Positions 1 to 6,700 of a stretch of 64,000 nt of DNA are shown one piece after another. Location of the stretch: the NCBI RefSeq assembly GCF_014982975.1, contig NZ_JADCKL010000002.1:310001-374000 (forward strand), in the 5' to 3' direction. Within the stretch, counting starts at the first letter, position 1. Each line of letters begins with the position of its first letter. The notes beneath the pieces are model-generated. The model saw only the letters and a program-made list of their open reading frames with translations, was not told the DNA's origin and did not search any database. Both the position numbers and the translations under genes were made by a program. This DNA is from Claveliimonas monacensis (GTDB lineage Bacteria > Bacillota > Clostridia > Lachnospirales > Lachnospiraceae).

Positions 1-92
1 TTCTTTACAGTTTCGATGATCTTTTTCGCGGATGCATCAACAAGCTGATGATCATACGCTTTGAGTGTGATTCTCATTACTTGACTTGCCAT
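1..92 (-). CDS. rpsJ: Ribosomal protein S10, 5' end (partial)
   Basis: The reverse complement of the left edge translates as [20 protein letters not shown] and onwards, the typical S10 N-terminus. Thirty codons are present and the rest lies beyond the window. The ATG is preceded by a strong ribosome binding site (AAGGAGGCGA) about 8 nt upstream. S10 is a 30S subunit protein and normally the first gene of the large S10-spc ribosomal protein operon, so that operon probably continues to the left. Confidence 0.95.
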   Translation of the reverse strand, partial: MASQVMRITLKAYDHQLVDASAKKIIETVK

Positions 93-334
93 AAAAAAAG
101 TCGCCTCCTTTTCGTACTTTTGTTTTCAGTACGACAAGCGGTGACTGTACACTCTCCCGTGTGTGTCGTGAGAAACACGCACGTTGTTACTGCATCTCAG
201 CAGCTGTTATAGTAGTTTCGTACAGTGACTTGTCGCCAGTTTCCTAACTTGACATTCGCTCCACGGAAAACCCGCCCTCACTTATGACTTTGCCGGGGCG
301 GCAACCTCACGCTTCACAGCTATCATGTCACAGC
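93..334 (-). promoter_or_regulatory. Structured S10-operon leader (candidate r-protein autoregulatory leader)
   Basis: About 240 nt separate the sigma-A promoter at 341-369 from the rpsJ ATG. The segment 132-150 can pair with 219-236: CGACAAG/CTTGTCG and ACTGTAC/GTACAGT, two 7-bp helices around a small internal loop. Inside this, CGTGTGTG and CACGCACG form a second stem. Firmicutes S10 operons are commonly autoregulated by L4 binding such a leader. Assigning this leader to that class is inference from position and structure. Confidence 0.6.
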
Positions 335-340
335 CGTTTT

Positions 341-369
341 ATTATATATGAAATGCCTTGTGTTTTCAA
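341..369 (-). promoter_or_regulatory. Sigma-A promoter of the S10 operon
   Basis: On the minus strand TTGAAA (364-369) and a perfect TATAAT (341-346) are separated by 17 nt. An A-rich tract lies just upstream of the -35, as in UP elements of strong ribosomal promoters. Transcription would start near 334. Confidence 0.85.
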
Positions 370-499
370 GTGTTTTTTTACTTTTTTTTAATAATTCATC
401 TTATATAGATATTTTACTTGTTTTTTTCCCTCTCATCCTCTACCATTTACTATCATGGCACCCTATTAAAATACATTATATATAGAAGGAAAGCAAGTT

Positions 500-1372
500 A
501 TGGATATCAAAAGATGGAAAGTTATGCTGGCTGTTGACGACTACGGCAGCTTCACCCGGGCGGGCGAGGCCCTGGGCTACACCCAGTCCGGCGTCACACA
601 GATGATGAAAGCCCTGGAGAAGGAGGTCGGTTTTTCGCTCTTTATAAAAGGAAAGAAGGGCGCCGTCCTGACCCCCGAAGCTCAGTCTCTGATCCCCTCC
701 GTCCGGGCACTCCTCAGTGCGGATGAGGTTGTCCGCCAGGAGATATCCTCTCTGAAGGGGACTCCCACCGGCACCATAACGATCGGTACATACTTAAGCT
801 GCTCTATCCACTGGATCCCGGAGATCATCCAGAAATTCAGGGAGAGCCACCCGAATATCGTCTTCAAGGTCATAGAGGGGGCCGAGGACGACCTTCCGGA
901 CTGGATCCAGGAGCGCCGGGTGGACATTGGATTCCTCAGCCACCAGGAGGGACATCATTTTCAGTTTCTGCCGGTCATGGACGATGAGCTTTTCGCTGTT
1001 CTCCCCAAGGGTCATCATCTCGAAGGCTGCAGCTCTGTCCCCATGGAAAAATTCAGCGGCGCTCCCTTTGTCACGACAGAATATGCGCCTGGCAGCGACA
1101 TCTACAGGATCCTGAAGGAATTTCACATCAGACCTGACATCCGCTTTCTCTCCATCAACGAGTTCTCTGTCCTCTCCATGGTGGAGCACGGACTGGGCAT
1201 CACCATCCTCCCCGGCCTCCTCCTGCGGGGGCAGACCGGCAGCTTTGTAAAACGCAGGCTGGAGCCGCGCTCCTTCCGCCGGCTTGGGCTGGGCTACTCT
1301 TCCTACGATGACCTCTCTCCTGCTTCCAGGATCTTTCTGGAATACGCAAAAAGCTTTCTTCTGGATGACTGA
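500..1372 (+). CDS. LysR family transcriptional regulator
   Basis: The protein has 290 aa, the usual LysR length. The N-terminal winged HTH (about residues 2-60, with GSFTRAGEALGYTQSGVTQ) is followed by a periplasmic-binding-like effector domain (about 90-288). The start has AAGGA 9 nt upstream. It lies directly upstream of and codirectional with the symporter at 1592, which is a plausible target, but no operator was identified. The ligand is unknown. Confidence 0.9.
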   Translation: MDIKRWKVMLAVDDYGSFTRAGEALGYTQSGVTQMMKALEKEVGFSLFIKGKKGAVLTPEAQSLIPSVRALLSADEVVRQEISSLKGTPTGTITIGTYLSCSIHWIPEIIQKFRESHPNIVFKVIEGAEDDLPDWIQERRVDIGFLSHQEGHHFQFLPVMDDELFAVLPKGHHLEGCSSVPMEKFSGAPFVTTEYAPGSDIYRILKEFHIRPDIRFLSINEFSVLSMVEHGLGITILPGLLLRGQTGSFVKRRLEPRSFRRLGLGYSSYDDLSPASRIFLEYAKSFLLDD

Positions 1373-1432
1373 TCTTTTGCGCGCAAAACATTAGTTATTC
1401 TAATGCTGGCATTAACTTTTTTCATGTTTTTA

Positions 1433-1462
1433 TTGACATCTCGCCTCTTTTCATCATATACT
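1433..1462 (+). promoter_or_regulatory. Sigma-A promoter upstream of the symporter
   Basis: TTGACA (1433-1438) and TATACT (1457-1462) are separated by 18 nt. Predicted transcription starts near 1469, so the transcript would begin almost at the GGGAGG motif and then run straight into the hairpin at 1484. Confidence 0.75.
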
Positions 1463-1483
1463 AGAAGGGAGGATTGAGATGTA

Positions 1484-1524
1484 ACGGTGCTCTCGCAAAT
1501 GCTGAGAGTGCCGTTTTTTTATTT
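1484..1524 (+). terminator. Intrinsic terminator between promoter and symporter (attenuator-like)
   Basis: ACGGTGCTCTC (1484-1494) pairs along its whole length, counting G-U pairs, with GAGAGTGCCGT (1504-1514). A T-run follows at 1514-1520. It lies only about 20 nt after the promoter at 1433-1462 and upstream of the symporter ATG. It could terminate lysR transcripts, act as an attenuator for the symporter, or both. Confidence 0.75.
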
Positions 1525-1591
1525 TCTCCCTCGATCAAGGGAGGCACAGAAGGCAGAAACAGCCAACTCCCGAAAGAAAGGAAGTATCTTT

Positions 1592-2965
1592 ATGAGTAAT
1601 CAGACAAACCAGGAAACTCGTCAATGGGGCTCCCGATTTGGCTACCTCATGGTTGCCGCCGGCGCTGCGATCGGCCTTGGAAACATCTGGAGATTCCCCT
1701 ATCTTGCCTACCAGGGGGGCGGTGGTGTATTTCTTGTGGTCTACATCATCGTGGTAGCACTGATCGGTCATCCCATGGTACAGATGGAGACTGCCATCGG
1801 CCGCTATACAGGCAAGGATGCGGTCAGCGCCTTCCAGCGCATCAACAAAAAGTGGGGCTTTGCAGGCTGGATGGCCAATGTCTGCACTCTGATGATCAAC
1901 ATGTACTACGTCGTTGTGGGAGGCTGGGTTGCCAAGTACGCGTTCCAGTATCTCACAGGCGGCGACTTCGGCGCTGACAAGCAGGCCTATTTCGACAGCT
2001 TCACCTCCTCGACCGTAGAGCCCATCGTCTGGGCCATGATCCTCCTTCTGTTCGTCTCGGTGCTTCTGTATTTCGGCATCACCAACATTGTGGAGAAGAT
2101 CTCCAAGGTCATGCTGCCGCTCCTCTTTGCCCTGCTCATCATCTGCGGCATCTGGGCCTTCTTTGTAAATGAGAACGCCATCGAGGGCGTGAAGTATTAC
2201 CTGCTTCCTGATTTCAGCAAGTTCAGTTTCACCACCTTCGCCCAGGCAGCGACGCAGGTGCTGTTCTCCGTGGGCATCGGCTGGGGCCTCTATGTGACCC
2301 TGGGCGCCAACATCCCCAAGCAGAACAACCTGAAGAGCGACGCAGTCATGGTCTCCGTCTTTGACACGGCCGCCGCGATCCTGGCCGGCTTCGTCATCGT
2401 TCCCTCCGCCTTTTCCGGCGGCGTGGACATCGAGTCCGCAGGCCCCAGTCTTGTGTTCAATGTCATGACGGACATCTTTGAGAAACTGCCGGGCGGCCGG
2501 ATCATCGGCTTCTGCTTCTTCCTGGCCATCCTCTTCGCCGTGATCTCCTCGCTGTTCAGCTTCTTCGAGATCTCTGTGCGCACCTTTGAGGATAACCTGC
2601 ACATGGGACGGCTGAAGGCCTCCGTCACGACGGCTGTCATCGTCGGCATCGGCAACATCTTCGCCTCCCTCGGTTTTGGGCTCTTAAGCGGTGTGAAGCT
2701 TCCCTGGATCGATGCAGGCGGCTTCAAGACCCTGGGCATCTACGACTGGCTGGACACCTTCACAGCCTACCTCCTAATGCCCATCGGCTGCATCCTCGTC
2801 TGCATCTTCATCGCGAAAGTATGGGGCTTTAAGAACTACGAGAAGGAGGCCACCAACGACGGAAAGTTCGGCCATGTGAACACCTATGAAAAGTTCCTGA
2901 CCGTCTTCGTGGTTCCCTTCTTCATGATCATCATCCTGCTGACCGTGTTCGGCTTCATCAAATAA
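1592..2965 (+). CDS. Sodium-dependent transporter, neurotransmitter:sodium symporter (SNF/NSS) family
   Basis: The protein has 457 aa and is mostly hydrophobic, with about 11-12 membrane spans as in bacterial NSS proteins. The family's TM1 signature is plain near the N-terminus: GAAIGLGNIWRFPYL. The family couples Na+ entry to uptake of amino acids or related amines; the substrate here cannot be read. The start at 1592 (MSNQTNQ) is chosen because AAAGGAAG lies about 8 nt upstream. A longer in-frame start at 1487 would fall inside the terminator hairpin. Its position beside the proline and selenium loci suggests amino-acid uptake for fermentation, which is inference. Confidence 0.9.
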   Translation: MSNQTNQETRQWGSRFGYLMVAAGAAIGLGNIWRFPYLAYQGGGGVFLVVYIIVVALIGHPMVQMETAIGRYTGKDAVSAFQRINKKWGFAGWMANVCTLMINMYYVVVGGWVAKYAFQYLTGGDFGADKQAYFDSFTSSTVEPIVWAMILLLFVSVLLYFGITNIVEKISKVMLPLLFALLIICGIWAFFVNENAIEGVKYYLLPDFSKFSFTTFAQAATQVLFSVGIGWGLYVTLGANIPKQNNLKSDAVMVSVFDTAAAILAGFVIVPSAFSGGVDIESAGPSLVFNVMTDIFEKLPGGRIIGFCFFLAILFAVISSLFSFFEISVRTFEDNLHMGRLKASVTTAVIVGIGNIFASLGFGLLSGVKLPWIDAGGFKTLGIYDWLDTFTAYLLMPIGCILVCIFIAKVWGFKNYEKEATNDGKFGHVNTYEKFLTVFVVPFFMIIILLTVFGFIK

Positions 2966-3038
2966 GAGCGGAAGCAGTAATTTGAACAATCAGGCGTTTG
3001 TTTTTATCGCTCAAATTAGACAGAATGCTCAGTTTCAG

Positions 3039-3067
3039 TTGACTTGTTAATTTTTTGATGATACAAT
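3039..3067 (+). promoter_or_regulatory. Sigma-A promoter of the TSUP permease gene
   Basis: TTGACT (3039-3044) and TACAAT (3062-3067) are separated by 17 nt. A transcript from about 3074 would carry a leader of about 90 nt. Confidence 0.8.
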
Positions 3068-3080
3068 GGCAGTGATAACC

Positions 3081-3127
3081 GGGTTCGCCTCCGCTATAAT
3101 CGGGGGTAGCTTTAGGGGGGCGGGCTC
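3081..3127 (+). promoter_or_regulatory. Long G-rich leader hairpin upstream of the TSUP permease
   Basis: GGGTTCGCCTCC (3081-3092) can pair over 12 bp, including G-U pairs, with the G/C-rich arm 3116-3127. A nested hairpin (GCTA/TAGC, 3093-3110) forms the tip. The run ATTTTT begins about 8 nt after the stem, too far for a clean terminator. The fold matches no riboswitch class I recognise. Confidence 0.5.
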
Positions 3128-3165
3128 TGAAACAATTTTTATTCATAATCTGGAGGGATGTTTTT

Positions 3166-4098
3166 ATGGCAATGTACATCATGAAAGGGTTATGCGTGAT
3201 CGGTATCATCCTGAACATTGTTCTGATGATCCGCAAGAACAAAGAGCTCCGCGCCAACCCTGAGAAAGACCCTGAAATCGGTTTAACCGGCGAGGAACTG
3301 TGGCAGAGAGGTAAACAGCCGAAGAACCTTGTCGCAACGATCATCACCGGTTTTGTAGCGAACTTCCTGGATACCCTTGGAATCGGTTCCTTCGCTCCGT
3401 CATCTGCTTCCTTTAAGCTGACGAAGTCTGTAGACGATATCCTGGTTCCCGGTACTCTGAACGTAGGCGACACTGTTCCTGTATGTGTGGAGGCTTTCCT
3501 GTTCTTCGGTTTCGTAGATATGGATATCCTGACACTGGTTCTGATGCTGGTTGCTTCCGTAGTCGGATCCTTCGTAATGGCTGACATCGTAACAAAGTTC
3601 GACAGAAAGAAAGTTCGTTACGCACTGTTCATAGGTCTGTTCATCCTGGCTACCGTGATCCTGATGAAGGTTATGGCCATCGGACCGTTCGGTACGATCG
3701 GTACAGAGCTCGGACTTCGTGGAGCGAAGCTCGTGATCGCTGTTGTCGGCAACTTCATCTTCGGCGCTCTGATGAGCATCGGCGTTGGTCTGTACGCTCC
3801 TTGTATGGCTATGGTTCTGGCTCTTGGTATGGATGCCGGATGCGCATTCCCCGCTATGATGGGTTCCTGCGCATACCTGATGGCATTCGGCAATGGCCCG
3901 AAGTTCATCGCTCAGGGAAGATACGACATGGTTGCATGCTGGACACAGGCTATCTTTGGAGCCATCGGCGTTTACTGCGCATACGCTTTCGTATCCAGTC
4001 TGCCGCTTGACGTACTTACAAAGGTTATCGCTGTTATCGTTTACATCACAGCATTCCTGTACCTGCACGACGCTATCAAGAAAGGTTCTGCAGCGTAA
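3166..4098 (+). CDS. TSUP (TauE/SafE-like) family permease
   Basis: The protein has 310 aa and about 7-8 predicted membrane spans, with the two-fold repeat architecture of TSUP permeases: paired hydrophobic halves at about 35-150 and 175-305. Members export sulfite or organosulfonates, or move related anions. The substrate here is unknown. GGAGG lies about 9 nt before the ATG. Codon use is strongly biased and resembles the neighbouring prd genes, suggesting high expression. It lies two genes from the proline reductase operon. Confidence 0.75.
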   Translation: MAMYIMKGLCVIGIILNIVLMIRKNKELRANPEKDPEIGLTGEELWQRGKQPKNLVATIITGFVANFLDTLGIGSFAPSSASFKLTKSVDDILVPGTLNVGDTVPVCVEAFLFFGFVDMDILTLVLMLVASVVGSFVMADIVTKFDRKKVRYALFIGLFILATVILMKVMAIGPFGTIGTELGLRGAKLVIAVVGNFIFGALMSIGVGLYAPCMAMVLALGMDAGCAFPAMMGSCAYLMAFGNGPKFIAQGRYDMVACWTQAIFGAIGVYCAYAFVSSLPLDVLTKVIAVIVYITAFLYLHDAIKKGSAA

Positions 4099-4130
4099 GC
4101 AGACTCATAAAAACTGCATATTGAAAGAAA

Positions 4131-4172
4131 AAAAGGTTCTGCGTGGTCATCCCACACAGAACCTTTTTCTTA
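4131..4172. terminator. Bidirectional terminator
   Basis: An inverted repeat (GGTTCTGCGTGG / CCCACACAGAACC with one mismatch) is flanked by A-rich sequence on the left and T-rich on the right. It sits between the convergent TSUP and YcxB-like genes and can serve both strands. The T-run overlaps the stop codon of the minus-strand gene. Confidence 0.85.
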
Positions 4173-4811
4173 TCTTCTTTCTTTTTCTCTCTCCTGCGCC
4201 TCGATCCGCATCCGCGTGATGTGGCCGCGTATCTGCATTCCAAAGTTCTTAAACCGGTTCCAGAGCCCCACAGGCAGCCAGCGGTAATCCGCGCCGCTCT
4301 TCTCAAGGATAAACTCCTTAAATTCCCTCTCCTCACCTTCGGTAAAATTTGCCTTCGGCAGGATCAGCAGATCGTCCTCGTTCATACCTACGTAGTATGT
4401 CTTTTCATCCTCCCAGATCCGGTAGATCGTCTTGTAGTAACCCATATTGTCCACAGACCCGTTCTGCCGCACCCGCACGCCTGTATTGCCGAACAGGTAG
4501 GTGAGCTCCTCGTTTTCCTTCACCGCCGGGTCCCCTCTCATCGTGCCAAGCGCCAGATACTGCCGGAACAGTCCCGTCGCAACAAGCAGGGCGCCCACGC
4601 CGTAGCAGACGATCACGCCGGGCAGCGCCATATTCTTTACCAGAGTCGGCACAAGCGCCAGCAGGATGCCCGTCATAACCAGGTTGAAGGTGACACGCGG
4701 GTGTTTCACCCGGTTATAGAATTTGATATATTTCATCATCATGGCCTTGTCCCGCCGGATGTCCACCACATACCGGTTCTTCCGCGGATCGGCCGCCGTC
4801 TGCTGCTCCAT
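4170..4811 (-). CDS. YcxB-like membrane protein
   Basis: The protein has 213 aa from the chosen ATG (MEQQTAADPRKN). Two membrane spans lie at about residues 35-80, followed by a soluble domain with the YcxB-type pattern (YYKTIYRIWEDEKTYYVGM, then LILPKANF). The function of this PH-like family is unknown. A TTG at 4826, 10 nt after AGGGAGG, is an alternative start adding 5 residues. The gene converges on the TSUP permease and is probably monocistronic. Confidence 0.65.
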   Translation of the reverse strand: MEQQTAADPRKNRYVVDIRRDKAMMMKYIKFYNRVKHPRVTFNLVMTGILLALVPTLVKNMALPGVIVCYGVGALLVATGLFRQYLALGTMRGDPAVKENEELTYLFGNTGVRVRQNGSVDNMGYYKTIYRIWEDEKTYYVGMNEDDLLILPKANFTEGEEREFKEFILEKSGADYRWLPVGLWNRFKNFGMQIRGHITRMRIEAQEREKERR

Positions 4812-4874
4812 TTTCACTTCTTCCAATTTCTCTATTCCTCCCTTTCGTTTCGACAGGATTGCCGTCTCGTGGAT

Positions 4875-4880
4875 ATTATA
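4875..4880 (-). promoter_or_regulatory. Extended -10 promoter of the YcxB-like gene
   Basis: The minus strand reads TGGTATAAT, a perfect -10 with an upstream TG. No good -35 is present at 17-18 nt. It lies about 65 nt before the chosen start. Confidence 0.5.
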
Positions 4881-4935
4881 CCACATCTCCGGGCATATGC
4901 CTACAGAAAGTGCGGTCTGCCGTCGCTTTTGTCTG

Positions 4936-5008
4936 ATAAAGTGATAATACGTCACTTTATTAAATTTATACAAATTCAGCATCTGACAATACACTTTATT
5001 TGTATAAA
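4936..5008. promoter_or_regulatory. Two inverted repeats upstream of the candidate small RNA promoter
   Basis: ATAAAGTGA (4936-4944) and TCACTTTAT (4952-4960) are perfect 9-bp arms with a 7-nt spacer, the shape of an operator. TTTATACAAAT (4965-4975) and ATTTGTATAAA (4998-5008) are a second, 11-bp perfect pair 22 nt apart. Both sit between the divergent YcxB-like promoter and the plus-strand promoter at 5041. The binding protein is unknown. Confidence 0.5.
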
Positions 5009-5040
5009 CATACAATTTTTCCCCACCTTCTCCAGGTGTC

Positions 5041-5069
5041 TTGACACCCGGGCCATCTTGTGCTATAGT
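5041..5069 (+). promoter_or_regulatory. Sigma-A promoter without a downstream gene on its strand
   Basis: A perfect TTGACA (5041-5046) and TATAGT (5064-5069) are separated by 17 nt, with TGC just before the -10. The next genes downstream are on the opposite strand, so the product is probably the RNA at 5077-5300. Confidence 0.8.
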
Positions 5070-5076
5070 TAACCCG

Positions 5077-5300
5077 ATCTTAATAAAGGTTGCAGTTGCA
5101 GTTAATCCAGTGCCGACCGTTTTCCCCAAGAATGATCCTGCACTGGAGAGCTACAATTTATATATACTTTTTTCTCCATAAGGAGAGACTTTTCCCCAGC
5201 TTTGTATATATACATACAAACTGCAATGCAACGAGGAAAAACCTCTCAATGACATACCAAGAAGAAAGGGCACGACATGAGCAGATGTCGTGCTTTTTCT
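5077..5300 (+). ncRNA. Candidate structured small RNA
   Basis: This 225-nt transcript unit runs from the promoter at 5041 to the terminator at 5270-5300 and has no convincing ORF. A closing stem joins 5089-5103 to 5219-5232 (GTTGCA/TGCAAC and TTGCAGTT/AACTGCAA, 14 bp with one bulged G). Inside are arm A (CCAGTGC 5107-5113 / GCACTGG 5140-5146) and arm B (TATATATAC 5159-5167 / GTATATATA 5204-5212). Arm B carries an inner hairpin TCTCC-ATAA-GGAGA. A GAGG/CCTC hairpin follows at 5233-5245. Both arms expose the same loop word TTTTCCCCA, which is complementary to Shine-Dalgarno-like G-rich sequence. I recognise no known RNA family. Confidence 0.6.
5270..5300 (+). terminator. Terminator of the candidate small RNA
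   Basis: GCACGACAT (5270-5278) and ATGTCGTGC (5285-5293) form a perfect 9-bp stem with a 6-nt loop, followed by TTTTTCTTTT. On the minus strand it lies just after prdE, but the U-tract there is poor (CTTTCTTC), so it may only partly serve the prd operon. Confidence 0.85.
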
Positions 5301-5325
5301 TTTCTGTTTTTCCATGGTTTAAAAT

Positions 5326-5802
5326 TTATCTGTGCTGCTCCATCTTTCTCATCTTGAGTTTCAGCAGCGCAAGCGCTTTCTTGCAGTCCAGCTCAACCAT
5401 ATTGTTTTCCCCAACCACATTGGTCTCTGTGCCGTCCGCGCTCTTATTGATATCGATGATACCGTCCAGATAATCGTTGGTAACGACAAACTGGGCCACT
5501 GTACCACTGAAGTTCAGACCAGTAACAGCTATTCCCCTTGTACCAAGCTGCTCGCATGTATTTGTAAAGTCCACATCGCTGTTTCCCCAGCCGTCGGAGG
5601 AAATAATCACACCGTCCGCGCGCATGGCTTCTGCCCACACAGCTGTTCTTGTTCCCACAAGCATTTTATCTACGTTATCGTCCGGTGTTCCCACAATGAC
5701 AATACCCATCAGATCCACGTCCGTGTCCTGAGAAACCACATCCAGAAGCGGGTCTCTGAAATGATGAAGTGATGTTTCTTTTGTTGATGGTCCGATACCC
5801 AT
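5326..5802 (-). CDS. prdE: Proline reductase-associated protein PrdE (PrdA C-terminal homologue)
   Basis: The protein has 158 aa from ATG 5802, chosen because GGAGG lies 8 nt upstream; the GTG at 5811 is part of that SD. It aligns throughout with the C-terminal part of PrdA in this window: MGIGPSTKETSLHHFRDPL against PrdA CIGPASKEMSRHYWREPL. Gly2 stands where PrdA has the processing Cys417, so no pyruvoyl group can form by the same chemistry. The gene follows prdD by 12 nt. The known role in D-proline reductase is accessory; its exact function is unresolved. Confidence 0.85.
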   Translation of the reverse strand: MGIGPSTKETSLHHFRDPLLDVVSQDTDVDLMGIVIVGTPDDNVDKMLVGTRTAVWAEAMRADGVIISSDGWGNSDVDFTNTCEQLGTRGIAVTGLNFSGTVAQFVVTNDYLDGIIDINKSADGTETNVVGENNMVELDCKKALALLKLKMRKMEQHR

Positions 5803-5814
5803 ACTGTTCACCTC

Positions 5815-6585
5815 CTACTGCATGGAACGGATAATTCCGTCTCTGTATTCATTGGGCGTAACAAGGATCGGCATATTGCCCATATCTATGATGGAACGTC
5901 CGCCTTCCACACCTGATGGCTCTTTCGCAAACAGATGCGTATCGTACATAGCGCCCTGTCCGGCCACCTGTTTTACAATAAGTACTCTCTTCTTGCCAGG
6001 TCTCACGATATCGTGGTACTCGTGGCGCTCTGTGCATTTTTCGCCCTTGAATTTCTTCAGCTTCTCGCGGTATGTCTGGATAAACTTATCACACGCTCTG
6101 TGAGCGGCTGTCGGGCCGGGTCTCTCCTGTCCCATTCCCTCTTTCAGCGTAACATCAAAGGAGATGATATAGTCATCGTCACCCGGTGTTCCTGCTCTGT
6201 TCAGATAAAGCTGATCCTTCAGATTTCCCTCAGAAGATCCGAATTCGTGGCACTGTTTTCCAACTGTATCTACACCAGTCAGGATCACATATACTCCTGT
6301 GACTGTGTGGGTGATGCCCTCTCCGATCTTTCCGAGAACTTTTGTGGAAATCGGAATGATATCCATGATCGTATTTGTCCAGCGGTCGTGATCTCCCGGT
6401 TTGATGATCTGAATATCGATCTTCTCGATACAGTCTTTCTCCTCAGCAGCAAGCCCGTCCAGCATCTCTTTGCTGACAGTCATGTGCCCATCCACCGTGA
6501 TATCGTTGTGCTCTCCCCACTCCACATCAGTCATATGGAATGCTTTGATCACAAGGCGGCGTAAATCTTTTACCTGTTCTGGCAT
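5815..6585 (-). CDS. prdD: Proline reductase-associated protein PrdD (PrdA middle-region homologue)
   Basis: The protein has 256 aa and aligns with PrdA from about residue 168 to 416. Shared motifs are ETIMDVQPI versus NTIMDIIPI, GEFGSSEG versus HEFGSSEG, and MGQGAMHD versus AGQGAMYD. Its last residue aligns with PrdA Thr416, immediately before the self-cleavage Cys417. It lacks the Cys-rich PrdA N-terminal module. GGAGGTGG precedes the ATG. It sits behind its own promoter (6606-6634) and a terminator that separates it from prdB. Confidence 0.88.
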   Translation of the reverse strand: MPEQVKDLRRLVIKAFHMTDVEWGEHNDITVDGHMTVSKEMLDGLAAEEKDCIEKIDIQIIKPGDHDRWTNTIMDIIPISTKVLGKIGEGITHTVTGVYVILTGVDTVGKQCHEFGSSEGNLKDQLYLNRAGTPGDDDYIISFDVTLKEGMGQERPGPTAAHRACDKFIQTYREKLKKFKGEKCTERHEYHDIVRPGKKRVLIVKQVAGQGAMYDTHLFAKEPSGVEGGRSIIDMGNMPILVTPNEYRDGIIRSMQ

Positions 6586-6605
6586 TTTTCCACCTCCGTT
6601 ACATT

Positions 6606-6634
6606 GTTATAATGTTAACATCTCATTTTTACAA
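6606..6634 (-). promoter_or_regulatory. Internal promoter for prdD-prdE
   Basis: On the minus strand TTGTAA (6629-6634) and TATAAC (6606-6611) are separated by 17 nt. The -35 overlaps the U-tract of the upstream terminator, so prdDE can be transcribed independently of prdCAB. Confidence 0.65.
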
Positions 6635-6661
6635 AAAGGGCAGATGCTAAAACATCTGCCC
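6633..6661 (-). terminator. Terminator between prdB and prdD
   Basis: GGGCAGATG and CATCTGCCC form a perfect 9-bp stem with a 6-nt loop, followed on the minus strand by a U-run (forward AAAAA at 6633-6637). It probably sets a prdB/prdD dosage step. Confidence 0.88.
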
Positions 6662-6700
6662 TTAAAATCCTGTCTAGCGTTTAATCCAATATCTCAAATA

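Noticed and set aside
5077-5300. Identification of the small RNA as 6S RNA
   Set aside because: 6S RNA is a single rod with a central bubble. Here the fold is a three-way junction with two arms, so the class is left open.
5090-5473. Possible 127-aa ORF on the plus strand across the candidate small RNA and prdE 3' end
   Set aside because: Composition is low-complexity and hydrophobic, no SD precedes it, and it runs through a perfect terminator into antisense prdE sequence.
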